Source: Haliclystus octoradiatus (lineage: Eukaryota; Cnidaria; Staurozoa; Stauromedusae; Haliclystidae). Taken from it: DNA of 64,000 bases. How positions within the stretch are numbered: the stretch's first letter is position 1; each line of letters starts with the position of its first letter. The notes beneath the pieces are model-generated. The model ran no database searches. It was not told the origin of the DNA and saw only the letters and a list, made by a program, of their open reading frames with translations. Positions 39,033 through 50,652 of the stretch are shown in pieces. A program made the translations under genes and the position numbers. The stretch is taken from NCBI GenBank assembly GCA_916610825.1, contig OU744451.1, positions 10,659,864-10,723,863 on the forward strand, written 5' to 3'.

Positions 39033-40305
39033 TGGAACGATCCGAGGAGAAAATAAGTGGTTTAATTGGCGATAAACGGATATATTTGGATGACATTGAG
39101 ATAAAAAGTATCATTGATCAACACGCTGACTTGAGAGTGAAATTGTGTTCGAAAAAAGGAATGAAGTGTCAACAATATGCCAAAAAGAAGAAGAAGAGAA
39201 GAGAGCAGGTGGTCTACCAAATGGTATATTAGCCCCTGAATTCCACGGAGACATTAATCATTTCCCGTATTAGTGCGAATCATTTGATGCGGTGGTGCAT
39301 AGTAACCTGAAGGTGTCCCTCTTTTACAAGTATTGGTATCTTCGACAATCATTGAAGGGTACTGCTTCTAGATGTCTAGATGGATTTTCTTCGTTAGTTG
39401 AAACATATCATGCTGCACTGGAACATGAAAAAGCACGTTATGGACAGCCTAGGCAGATTGTCAGGTCTATAGTTAAGTCCATTATTGATGTTCAACAATT
39501 ATCAACCAGCTCTGATTCCAAGCAATTGAGGACGAACTTTGACTTAATTTCAGGGAAAATGCATTTATTGGAATCCTACTCAGACAAGATTGACAATCCG
39601 TTACTTGCATTAATAATTCCTATACTAGAATCAAAGTTACCAGCTGATTTGAAGTCAGAGTGGGAAAAAGAAATAACAACAAAATATGAAGAGAAAGAAT
39701 TCCCAACTTGGAAAAGATTTTGTGATTGTTTTTCAAGAGAATTACGGTCAAGAGAAACGGTTGACTGGAAACAAGACAAAGCCGGGAAAAGAGTTATTAG
39801 ACAACCTGACGATCAGAAAGATGCAAAGGTATATTCAGCCCAAGCACTTACATCGGAAACCAGCCGAAATAGAGGAAGTGCAAGAGGTAAATGTATTCAT
39901 TGTGAGATGACTAATCATGACTTGGAAAATTGTTTTCAATTTGCGAAATTAGATATAAAGGACAAGTGGTATTTTACTAAAGCAAAAGGACTGTGTTACT
40001 TATGTTTAACTCCTCATCATAGATGGATGGAATGTACTAAAAAGACAAAATGCACAACAAATGATTGTGGTAAACCGCATCATGAATTGCTACATCTTGA
40101 TAGTCGACCTGAAGAGCCAGAAACTATTACTAATGCTAATACTGCTAACAGTCGTTGTTTGTCTTCCAAAGGTAGAACCGTGTTTACGTCAAAGATTATG
40201 CCGTCTGCAGTTGCATTAATGCACAATGGAGGAAAGTCATCTAAAATTAGAGTAGCATTTGATTTGTTGTGCAAAGAGACATTTTGTCACGGAAAAAGCA
40301 GCTAA
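39033..40305 (+). pseudogene. BEL/Pao retrotransposon, gag
   Basis: Two frames (39032-39232, then 39292-40305) form a gag protein. A charged N-terminal piece is followed by a helical domain (QSLKGTASRCLDGFSS) and two zinc knuckles, CIHCEMTNHDLENC and CYLCLTPHHRWMEC, both C-x2-C-x4-H-x4-C. A third cysteine cluster lies after them (CTTNDCGKPHHELLH). A nonsense codon near 39232 breaks it. No PBS is recognisable before it. Confidence 0.85.
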
Positions 40306-42709
40306 GAGAATCGAATTAGATATATGCAAAACCGAGTTAATTGAAATCACAGGATTTGATGAGAGAGTGTCTCATTTAAAAACTGGTCGTGTTTGCTTTG
40401 AACTTTCTCCTCTGAATCATTCTAGTACTAAAGTTCATATCAATGCTATTGTTAAACCTGGAAAGGTTTTTGCTCCATTTGATGCTGTTGAGATTGATTT
40501 GGAACGTTGTACTCACTTAGTGAATATCTCCATTGCAGATGAACTGCCCCATACCGAATGTGAGGTGGATGTTTTAATTGGTATTGATTTCTTTTTGCAA
40601 TTAGTATGTGGTGACATAATCCGACATCCAACTGATGATTCACTACCCGGAGCATTGCGAACTATATTTGGTTATGTATTAATTGGCTCAAATCCCTTTG
40701 TTGGAAAGATATCATTGTGTTTATTTGTGGATTGTAAATCGCATACCAAACTAGAAAAAGATGTGGAAAATTTTTGGAATCTCAAAGCAATAGGAATCAA
40801 GGACACTAGTAAACAGTATACTTTAGACGAACGAACAGCTGTTTCAATATTTAAGAAATCTATTCGTTACGACAATAGTCATTATTCTGCATCGTTACCA
40901 TTTCGAGAGAATGAACATCTACTATGTAATAATTATCATAATGCAAAGAAACAATTAGTGTCAATTGAAAGGCGTCTGGAGAAAGATAAAGAAAAGAAAG
41001 AAGCATATCGAATTTGTATGAATGATTATGAACGATTGGGATTTGCTCGTCCAGTCACTTCAGAAGAGAGGGAGAGGTTTCATGAAGGATCTCAATATTT
41101 TGTACCACATCACCCGGTTGAGAAACTTGATAGTTTGACAACTAAGACTAGAGTAGTTTTCAATGCAAGTGCAAAGGATATTATCGGCATCTCTTTGAAT
41201 ATTGTTTGTTATCTGGTCCGGCATTACAGCCAGATTTGGTAAAAGTGCTTTTAAGATTTCGATTTCATGAGATTGCATTAATGGGAGATATCAAGAAGAT
41301 GTTCTGCCAGATATCGATTAACCCTGAACATTATCAATTTCAGCAGTATCTTTGGCGAGATTGTGATCTTACTCGCGAACCTGTTCGTTATTTAATGACA
41401 AGTTTAATGTTTGGGGTAAAACCTTCCCCATACTTGGCAATTAGCGCTTTACTTCACCATGCTGCAAAAGATGAGATCAAAGAATGCTTCCCACTGGCAA
41501 GTGTAGCAGCTACTCAAGATATTTATGTGGATGATTATTGTGGAAGAGGAAGATCGGTAGAACAAAAGACCAAATTACTATTTGAGCTCATTGACATGTG
41601 TGATCTTGGTGGCTGGGAGATGACGAAGTTTATATCAACTTCCAAATAAATTATGGAAGCTATCCCTGTAGAGAAACGCTTAACAAGCTTGATGGTTGAT
41701 TTTGATTATAATGTAGAGGATACTACGAAAGCTCTTGGTATTGGTTGGGATGTACAAGAAGACCCTTTTTTATTTCGTTTAAATCCATTTATTACAAACG
41801 TAACCATTAATGTTACAAAACGAACAATCTTGAAGAAGGTATGTCAGATTTTTGATGTATTTGGATTTTTTGCACCGTTTATAATTCGTGCAAAATTATG
41901 GTTCAATCATTATGGAAAATGGAATCTACTTGGGATGAAGCACTGGATGGAGAGATTGTTGATACGTTTCATCAATGGGAGGAGGAACTGCTTAGTTTGA
42001 ATAATATTCGTATACCTATATTTTTTATATGTGATGGAAAATACAAATCAATGGAGCTGCATGCATTCGCGGATGCTTCTGAAAAGGCATATGGGGCTAC
42101 AATTTATATACGCAGTGAAGATTTTAGTGGAAATGTAAAATTGGATTTATTAATTACCAAGTTTCGTGTTGCTCCATTGAAACAGAAGTCATTACCCCAT
42201 TTGGAGCTGCTTGCAGTACACTGTGCTGCAAATTTAGTTAATTATGTTTGTGATGCATTGAGCATCGTATTTACATCTATCGAACTTATTGGTCGGATTC
42301 AGAAATTGCATTAAATTAGTTGAAAAAGCAAAGTACACATTGGAAAACATTTGTGGCCAACCGTGTACAAGAAGTTCATTATTTAGTTGGTAACAAGCAC
42401 TGGCATCATGTGAAGAGTTGCGATAACCCTGCTGACTGTCTATCACGTGGAATGAAAGTATCAAGTTTGAAGAACAGTAAATTGTACTGGCATGGCCCTG
42501 AATGGCTTCAGTTATCAAAGGAACACTGGCCTTGCTCTGTGATGGAAACTAATTTAAATTTACCAGACGTTGAAATTGAAGCAAAAACGAAATGTCATAT
42601 AGTTGTATCATTCGTAGAATCTGAGCATTTATTTAACAAATTTGAGCATTATAATAAACTGGTTTGCATTATCGGTCATATTTTGAAATGGAGGAAGATG
42701 GTCCCATGA
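40259..42709 (+). pseudogene. BEL/Pao retrotransposon, protease, RT and RNase H
   Basis: Overlaps gag in another frame. Protease-like DVLIGIDFFLQL lies near 40590. RT spans 41000-41650: a YFVPHHPVEKL box, then ALMGDIKKMFCQISI, LMFGVKPSPYLAIS and the intact catalytic DIYVDDYCG. A post-RT segment at 41653-42000 contains KKVCQIFDVFGFFAPF. RNase H-like sequence runs from 42055 (LHAFADASEKAYGATIYIRS, PHLELLAVH) through CDNPADCLSRG near 42430. Frameshifts at about 41230, 41650, 41950 and 42310 make it defective, although the catalytic residues remain. Confidence 0.9.
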
Positions 42710-42983
42710 ACTATTGATGGAAAATTGACTATTGAAGATCAAATGTAAGTGAATTATATTTACTGCGGTGTGTCCAAAAGGCTCATTTTCCTATCGAATA
42801 CAAACTATTGCTAGATGGTAAACAGTTAAATGGGGAAAGTGCTTTAATGTCTCTCAATCCTATGTTTTGTGAAAATAAGAAATTAATGGTTGTTGGGGAT
42901 CGATTGAGAAATTCTCTTCTCCAGAGGAAATCAAACATCAGATTATTTTACCAAGTAACAATATCATCGTTGACAAACTCATT

Positions 42984-44230
42984 ATGATGTATCATCTTAA
43001 AGGACATCATTCACCTATTGAGACTACTTTGTGCAATATTTGGACCAAATTTTGGATTATTCATGGCAGAAGGCAGGTGATCAAAACCATCCATCAATGT
43101 CTAGTATGTGAACATTCAAGTACATCACCTTTGGAGCAGAAAATGGGAGATTTACCAACACTAAGAGTTCAGCCTGCTCCTGCATTTTCGAAAGTTGGTT
43201 TGGACTTTACAGGCCCATTATATATACGAACTGGGACAGTTGTTACTAAATGTTACATTTGCATATTCACCTGTGCTCTCAGCCGGATGATCCATTTAGA
43301 ATTAACAAATAATATGGAAACAGAGGAATTTCTTGCAGCCTTCCGTCGGATGACAAATAGGAGAGGACTATGTGATTTAGTAGTTAGTGACAATGCTAAA
43401 ACCTTTCAAAAAGCAGCCCGTGTGGTTAGTAACATGAAATTTGAAGCAAATCTCTGGAAAAGCCTGGATTCCACTTTGATTGAACGATTTCATTTGAGTC
43501 ATGGTATCAAATGGGAATTTATTACTGAACGTAGCCTATTTCGTGGCGGATTTTGGGAACGGTTGAATCGGTCGCTAAAGACACCTCTGAGAAAAGTTCT
43601 TTCTAAGGCTCTATTGAACTATTGTGAAATGTATATTGTTTTGACCGATATTGAATCAGCAGTGAATCAGAGGCCATTGACGTATCAAGGTAGCCATTGT
43701 AGAGATGTTTTACCAATTACTCCTGCTCATTTGGCTTCGGGACGACCTCTTGGGATCCTTCCCGAACATGTTAATATAGATGTTACTCTTTCAAAGAGAT
43801 TCAAGTATTTGCAGACGCTACTTACTCATTTTTGGAAAAGATGGTCTCTAGAATACTTACCAAATCTACAACGTCGAAGCAAATGGCAAAAGAAAACACC
43901 GAAATTGAAAATCAATGATGTTTGTTTAATAGCAGAGGAAAACACACGGCGCTCTACGTGGCCTATGGGTCGTGTTCAACATGTAATTCGCGGAAATGGT
44001 GGTTTAATCAGAACAGTACGACTGCAGACATCGAAGGGGGAACTGAATCGGCCAGTTCAGAAATTGCACCTATTTGAGAAGTTCTTACCATCCAATGATT
44101 TGAGAGTGACCTCTCAAGGGGTGATGTTGTGGATCTTAATACAGAAAATGAAAAGGAGAACATTGTGAACAATATCAATAATAAGCTAACAAGAATTGGA
44201 CGAAAGTCGTCCCCACCAAAGCGATTTGGT
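42984..44230 (+). pseudogene. BEL/Pao retrotransposon, integrase
   Basis: A long frame to 44168 holds the zinc-binding H-H-C-C remnant (HLKGHHS ... CLVCEHS), then the DDE core: VGLDFTGPLYI, VVSDNAKTFQKA and GGFWERLNRSLK, followed by SAVNQRPLTY and ITPAHLASGRPLG. This is the standard BEL/Pao arrangement. A frameshift near 44110 moves the true C-terminus (ENIVNNINNKLTRIGRK) into another frame inside the downstream 685-bp repeat. Confidence 0.92.
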
Positions 44231-44811
44231 TTCAATAGTATAATTTCTTAGAATTATTTAGATATCTTAGAAATGTAACTTCCTAACGGATGTGCTCATA
44301 TAGCAAAGTTTGTGTTGATAATTGCGTTAAGGACAGTATGTAGTCGTTCAAGATTCAAATGGTTTTGATTAGATTTATATGAAATGGACGACTCTGAAGT
44401 TTTTGTTGGATTTAGAAGCGTAGCTTACAACAACATACAAGCCATGCAACACCAAATTACACAAATATAAAGAAATGTGAACAAACTTTTCAGTTTCATA
44501 ATACAACAGAAATCGATATGATTAAAGCTGTGGACATGCTACCCAGTTGAAACACAACAGGAATGGATAGCTTGAATGGCTACATCATGAAAGTCCTCTA
44601 TAGATCATTGACGCAACTTGTCGACATTTCGCTAAGAAATGCAATATTTCCATCTACATTCAAAATTGCTCTTGTTTATGGTTTCACCAATATCAAAAAA
44701 GCAGGTGAAAAACTTCGGGAATCTCACAGGCAGATTTTTCTGCTATCGTTGCTGCCCAAAATAGTGGGACGCATCTCATACCAGCAGTGTCTTCTTATGC
44801 CTCTTACAGGC
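44124..44811 (+). repeat. 685-bp direct repeat, downstream copy
   Basis: Downstream partner of 38348-39032 with only scattered differences. Here the integrase C-terminus runs into the repeat from the left and the LINE fragment continues past its right end without a break. Confidence 0.87.
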
Positions 44812-45340
44812 TAAGCCAAAATCAGCATGGTTTTCAATTTGGCCAATCTATACAGAAAGAATCATACTAATGGGCATATCCGAAAAAATTTTAAAACCAT
44901 GCGGCAAAAATAGCTCACGGCATTAGTCCTCGTTGATTTTTTAAAAGCATTTGAAAGCCTCTTACATACATTATCCTTATTGATAAACTGGGCTGTCTCC
45001 TTTAGAAGACAACTCACTGGGCATGGTTCAAGCATCTCCTTTCTAGCCACCAATAAATAGTAAGTGCAAAAAATTATATATCTGATGTTATCGAGTTGAC
45101 CTGTGATGTACCCATAGACTTGCATAGCCTGATGATTCCATTGACAATATTCAAGGAAACACGTTGCAACCAGAGCCATCGATATACAAGAGCCAAGTCA
45201 TTGAGAGGCCACAAAAACCATTCCCATTGGAATGAGTTCACGGTCTAAACGTTATATTTTATAATTTCTGCTGTTCCACGTGCTATTCTGTTGAACATGG
45301 TATACAGCCTTGATTAATATTGAAACAGACTGAATGGATA
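44812..45340 (+). pseudogene. LINE RT remnant continuing from the repeat
   Basis: Continues the LINE fragment at the end of the repeat: NQHGFQFGQS, then ALVLVDFLKAFESLLHTL, and RT-like sequence to about 45170, in several frames. Heavily decayed, with many stops. Confidence 0.7.
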
Positions 45341-45403
45341 CTATATTTGAGTTGTTCATGAATGATATAATTAGCCAGTTAAAACAAAAAATCCCGAATG
45401 AAT

Positions 45404-46769
45404 TTTACATGTTAACCTCATTCCATAACGGCACTCAACTCCACGCAGACGCTGCGATGAGGGCCTAATAAAATTCGGGTAGCAAAGTGCTGCACTCATA
45501 AGGGTATTTTATCACGTGCGATTTGATCGTATTACACTTTTTTGAGTTTTCGTTTCAAGTTTCGATTATCAATATTATGAATATGGTTTTATCTCTCGAG
45601 TAAAAAGATACCCTCACACCCTGAACGAATTTGCTTACAACATCCTGTTCTTACGAATGAGGACGGTAAGTATAATATATGAGTGTAGTTAAACTCAAAA
45701 GATCAAGCGTTGGGTGAACCATATAAATGAACGCAACCAAATGATATTTCTTACTTTGCTTTCTTTCTATTGAGGAGTTAGCTCAACACTCCAACATAGC
45801 TAACGCATAACTTGGCGTAACTTGGCATACCTGACTAACTAATAAACAAATCGAACTGTTTATCATACATTATTACGTCCATACAAAAGGTTGATTATTA
45901 CAATGTTACGCGTGCTTACATAAAAGGAGGTTAACTTCTTACTAAACGAGGCTATTTGAAATGTTGTAAATAGTTACTTATAATAAGTGCGGTTTTCGCC
46001 CAAACAATCCACATGATGCATATCATCGCAGTTTATATTCACCATCCCATTAATCAGATCTACTTTATTGGTGCTGTTTGTGCCGAGCTTCATGTTGTGC
46101 ATTTTTGATATATATTTGATTTTGGAATACAATTATGTAAATACAAACGTCAAACGCTGAACGAATTTGGTCACGACAGCCACAAGCATATGATCGAAGT
46201 TTATATCCATCCATCAGCCGGTAACTTAGATGTTCTTTATTGGTGCTTTCTCGTGGTTAACACTGTCGAGCTTCGATATGATTTTGGAATAAAATAAAGT
46301 GTACAAACGATGGTCGATTTAACGGTGGCACCCACGAAAGATTATTATTGAAGACTCCTCACATCTCGCCTCGTTGAACAGTGTAGCTCTACCCATGATT
46401 TGCCGTATAATATCACATATTTCTCGTATATACTGCTCATTTTTGTTTGTGTGGAATTATCCTTTATTTTTCTCTTTCATGCTTGAAGTTCGATTAAATT
46501 AATAAATGTTCGATATTAAAGTTTGTTGTTTATTTGCAAAACCAAAATTTTAAACCATAAACGAAAAAAAAACTTCTTGAAGTATAAGAACCAATCATCA
46601 TTGAGTTTATGCCCACAATGGAGTGCTCTGCTCTGTGATTGGTCAGGTAGATTTTTCCTGCATCAGCCACTTTGAACGCGTCACTTTGCCAGCTGAATTT
46701 TATTAGGCCCTCATCAAAGCGTCTGCGTGGAGTTGAGGGCCATTAAATGGAATGAGGCTATTTACATGT
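45404..46769. mobile_element. Mutator-like non-autonomous DNA transposon with 9-bp duplication
   Basis: The element is 45413-46760 (1348 bp) between perfect nonamer duplications TTTACATGT (45404-45412 and 46761-46769). Long inverted ends share CCTCATTCCAT, CTCAACTCCACGCAGACGCT and GATGAGGGCCTAATAAAATT, over about 80 bases. The interior is AT-rich with no transposase. The same flanks without the insertion occur at 49440-49570. The ends match the 643-bp element at 8555. Confidence 0.9.
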
Positions 46770-47699
46770 TATCAACCATCTTTAACTAGCCATTCTATTG
46801 TCACTGGATGCATTTACGCGCTAGAATCGCAATGGAAAAATGCGATAAATTTGCACTTATTTTATAGGCAAATTACATGTTTCTTTTGCGCCCAATTTTC
46901 ATGCTAAAGGAAAATAACAGGAAAGTATATCTTCTATTTTGAGATGATCGTTTGATAATGGTATATTGTGTCTGGAAGACAATATTTTATTGACTTATGA
47001 AAGTTGAACAAAATCATTGATTTTACTGAAGAGAAAAGCTGAATATAAATTATGAATACAAGCAGCTTTTGATAAATAAAATTTACAGTTACATTGCAAA
47101 TAATATTTCTTAAAAAGAATTGACTAATTTATCGAATGTACGTGGCTCTTTACACGAATTTTCCGAGTTTGAAATGCCATGGTTTTGGAGTGCGTGTGAT
47201 CGTATTCGATCGAATATAATGGAAAAACGTAAGCAGTTAATTTCCATAAAAATCCACTTCAAATAGCCTATTCTTTGACTGTGATTGCGCTATTCCGTAT
47301 CACCAAGCATCAGTGCATATTATTTTACAGTTTGCAATGAAATTTATGTGATAAACTATAAATAATGCCGTCCTTTTTTCATTTCAACCGTGCATTTAAA
47401 ATGAATTTGTTAATATCAAAATTATGATTTTGAATTTTACATATAGCGTATCAGCCTTCCACTCGCATTGAGTAGCTTGAGAAGGCTGAATTTAACTTCA
47501 AAAGTGAATTATTTCAAGTATCATTTTGTCGACTATTCCCTAAAATCGTAATGGACAACGATGAAATGCGTCAAAAAATGGGCAACAAACATATTGGCCG
47601 TTATTTGACCAATCAAAACTTTCGAACGTTCAGTGCCGTATCTGGTCGTTATAATCTGTGATCTCTCTGTGGTTGTTGTTGGTTGGCTGCTCCATCTGC
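46770..47699. other. No recognised gene
   Basis: The first 45 bases repeat the flank seen at 49530-49570; the rest is AT-rich without feature. Confidence 0.4.
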
Positions 47700-47965
47700 T
47701 TACTTCCATATAGGCGCTATACGGGGATGTGCCATTATTTTGAGGTATCATTTTAGCACCGTGCTGGCAATCTTGGGGTATCAAATTTTCAATTTTCAAG
47801 CTGATAAAACCGGAAATAATCCCGCGGGTGCCAAAATGGCATTTTTCATGAAAAATGCCAGGAAATAATAAATGTTTTGAGCAGCACCTGCAATTTTTGG
47901 GTGCTAGGGGGATTTTCAAAATGACACATCCCAGTACAAAAGGGTATTGAATTACCCCCCTGGGA
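47700..47965 (+). mobile_element. Short interspersed repeat of about 270 bp, copy C
   Basis: Starts TTACTTCCATATAGGCGCTATACGGGGATGTGCCATT in similar order to copy A (9970-10235) and ends AGGGTATTGAATTACCCCCC. The long minus-strand frame here is a by-product. Confidence 0.55.
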
Positions 47966-49430
47966 ATAGGAAATCTCCAGATGCTATTCCTGTTGCTAGA
48001 TGTGGTGTTGCACGGTAGGAGGATAGCAGATTATCGATGGCATTTTGCGTATTTATTCCAGTAAACTGTGCAGTCTGCAAGGCTTTTCCAAGTTGTTTCA
48101 TGAATGTTTCTGCTGGGTTTCCTTGAGGATGATATGGAGAAACTTGCTTGTGCTCGATCCCTTTGAATTCAGAGAACACTGTGAAAGTGGAAAAGTTGAA
48201 TGGAGGGCCGTTTTCAGTTCTGTGAATTTGGGGTACGCCATAATTGTTGTAGACACTGTCGAGGGCAATCAGGATTGGCTTTGTTGAGGTGACAATTTTT
48301 GCATCTGGGAATCTTGAGAATTAGTACTGTACAGCAAGGATACGTTTTTTTGTTTGGAAGTGGACCGAACAGACCAATATTTACTTCCTTCCATGCTGCT
48401 GTTGGTGTTCTTTGGGGGCTGATGGGCTCTTTTGTTCCTTTTCGTGTAATGAATTGACATGCATGACAGGATTGCACTGTACTCATTGTCAATTTGTTCA
48501 GCTAGGGGGACCAAAAGTGTGAACGCAAGCGTCACTTGATACTGCTCATTCCTGGATGACCTCCTTGATGGCTTTTTGCTGCTGCAATGCTCCTAAGGGC
48601 CTTTGGCAAGATGTCCTTTTCTTTCCTCAGATGATATCCTTCATATGACATAGTGATGTCGGGAAAAACATGCTAATATGATGCTAAAACTGCTTCACTA
48701 ATGGGTAAGTAGCCCTTTTCAATGCATCTTTGTTTCTTTGATGATTTTGGTGAGAGAGATTGATTCAGTGTAGGGTGATACTGTAGAAACCATATTGTTT
48801 TTTCTATCTCACTTGTCTCCTCCTGCCACTCTTTCGGGATTGATTGGTACCGTGTTGCGTGTCGGGACAGATAGTCTGCAGGGCTCAGTTTTCCTGTTTT
48901 CCAGATCACTTTGTAAGAGATATCCTGATTTCTAAGTTTATTTCGATCAGTCCTTACTGACTCAGGCCACACATTTGTGAATGCTGGAATGAGCGGTTTG
49001 TGGTCTGTAAATATTAGAACTTTTGGACCACCTACAACATATGAACCAAAGCGTTCTAAGGCAAAATCAATTGCGTGGTTTCGAATCAAGTCGAGGGTAA
49101 TGCTTTTTCTACAAGATTAGTTGTCCTGCTTACACATGCCACCATATGCATTTTATCTGCTAATTTGCCTTGGGCTAGGATTGCACCAAGTCCAGATTAT
49201 GAACATCTGCGTAATATATAAATATGGGAAGCAATGGATCAAAATGACACTGGAGGGCTTCGTCGTGGAATAGGTCTTCCAGTTTTTAGAATTTCCTTAT
49301 TATATTTTGCTGATCAGTTGAATTTTACATGCTTCTTTGTTTTGTCTTTGTTGATAAACTTGGGATGAATGCTGAATTTGATTGGATCATGCAAAGGTGC
49401 CCGCGTTGGTTTGAATCCCATCCTCATCAT
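47952..49430 (-). pseudogene. Broken Gypsy retrotransposon (RT end, RNase H, integrase)
   Basis: Read from 49430 down in several frames: the RT-RNase H linker (PTRAPLHDPIKF), SGLGAILAQGKLADKMH, RNase H (FTDHKPLIPAFTN, SPADYLSRHATRY at 48673-49089), integrase zinc and spacer region (VQSCHACQFI near 48470), and an integrase core end (VSPYHPQGNPAETF, LLSSYRATPH at 47952-48179). No gag, protease or LTRs are present. Frameshifts throughout. It is a different Gypsy lineage from the element at 49690. Confidence 0.85.
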
Positions 49431-49439
49431 CTGATGAAA

Positions 49440-49570
49440 TAGACTGAATGAATACTCTATTCGAGTTGTTAATGAATGATATAATTAGCCAATTAAAACG
49501 AAACAATCCCAAAGGGATTTTTTACATGTTATCAACCATTTTTAACTAGCATCTCTGTTGTCACTGGTAG
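49440..49570. repeat. Related empty site of the Mutator-like element
   Basis: This stretch (starting ACTGAATGAATACTCTATTC and ending CTCTGTTGTCACTGG) matches 45330-45412 joined to 46761-46812, with a single TTTACATGT at 49521-49529. It shows the pre-insertion sequence in a duplicated copy. Confidence 0.88.
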
Positions 49571-49694
49571 TAAGATTGAAGAGAGGCAACGACGGAAACT
49601 AATTTGCATAGATATTTATATCAAATATGTTGGTGTTTTATTATTGTCGATGCTTAATGATGTTATATTATTATCTTCAATTGGGTTGAGGTGT

Positions 49695-49904
49695 TGTCAT
49701 ATATTACGTTGTGTGGCGTAACAGCACTAATATTATAACGCATGATTATAAACGAGGCTGCCACGTTGGACAACTGATCAAGACGTTAGCTAGGAGCAAG
49801 TCATATATTTCATCAACTCTATATCTTAACTGATTATTATACTGTTACTGTTATCAATAATCTGTAGTGTTCATTGCGTTACATCTTCTTATTAATACAT
49901 AAAA
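49695..49904 (+). repeat. 5' LTR of the Gypsy element
   Basis: Partner of 54084-54293. Contains ATTACGTTGTGTGGCGTAAC near its start, as the 3' copy does with one change. Confidence 0.95.
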
Positions 49905-50004
49905 TTGGTGACGAGAATTATAGATGCCCACGTTACGGTCTGATAGCACTACAGATGTATAAGAGAATCCTGCAGAGAATTTACATCCCAATATTGAACA
50001 CAAC

Positions 50005-50652
50005 ATGGCTACACGAAGCACATTAATTGGGAAAATTCCAGAATTTTCAGAAGGGGAAGATTGGGATGACTTTTGTGAAAGACTAGACTCCTATTTCGAT
50101 GTTAACAAAATTGGTGAAGGAGAAAAAGCCAACATACTCATAACATTAATAGATGCCACCACATATCGATTGTTGAAAGATTTGGTACTCCCAGAGAAGC
50201 CAAACAAGAAGAATTTTAATCAATTGGTCGAAATTCTCTCAAAACACAAAACACCGTTACGTAATGAAATGGTCGAGAGATTTAGATTCCACTCTGCTTC
50301 AAGAAAAGAAGGTGAGAATATTAATACGTATGTTGATAGACTACGCCATCTATCAGAACATTGCAAATTTGAAACGAACCTTACTACTCAATTACGAGAT
50401 AGATTGGTAACAGGGATCAGAAATGAGGCAATGCTAAAAAAACTTCTGAGTGAGGTATATTTAACGTTAGATAAAGCCATTGAAATTTGTCAAGCCATCG
50501 AACAGGCACATGAAAATACAGCAACCTTAATGCAAGGACATAATCCAGCAAGGATAGAACAGGGACAATCGGGAATTCCCGTAAATAAAATACAGCTGCA
50601 GAGAAAAATAATGGGAGCCAGCAAACCCTCGACTGATAAAAACAATAATTGA
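50005..50652 (+). CDS. Gypsy gag
   Basis: 215 codons from the ATG at 50005, 100 bases after the 5' LTR, to TGA. Begins MATRSTLIGKIPEFSEGEDW, with the retrotransposon gag helical region (RFRFHSASRKEGENINTYVD, then RDRLVTGIRN). The capsid-like part is intact. The zinc knuckles lie in the next frame (from 50649), reached by a one-base shift, so gag and pol are either joined by frameshifting or separated by a mutation. The gag start of the fragment at 58380 is closely related. Confidence 0.93.
   Translation: MATRSTLIGKIPEFSEGEDWDDFCERLDSYFDVNKIGEGEKANILITLIDATTYRLLKDLVLPEKPNKKNFNQLVEILSKHKTPLRNEMVERFRFHSASRKEGENINTYVDRLRHLSEHCKFETNLTTQLRDRLVTGIRNEAMLKKLLSEVYLTLDKAIEICQAIEQAHENTATLMQGHNPARIEQGQSGIPVNKIQLQRKIMGASKPSTDKNNN

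Noticed and set aside
38348..44811. Calling the 685-bp repeats plain LTRs
   Set aside because: They include pol coding sequence and a LINE piece that continues beyond the right copy.
47533..47919. 128-codon minus-strand frame
   Set aside because: It overlaps the 270-bp interspersed repeat and shows no domain; a by-product of that repeat.
48045..48287. 80-codon plus-strand frame
   Set aside because: It is antisense to the integrase of the broken Gypsy element.
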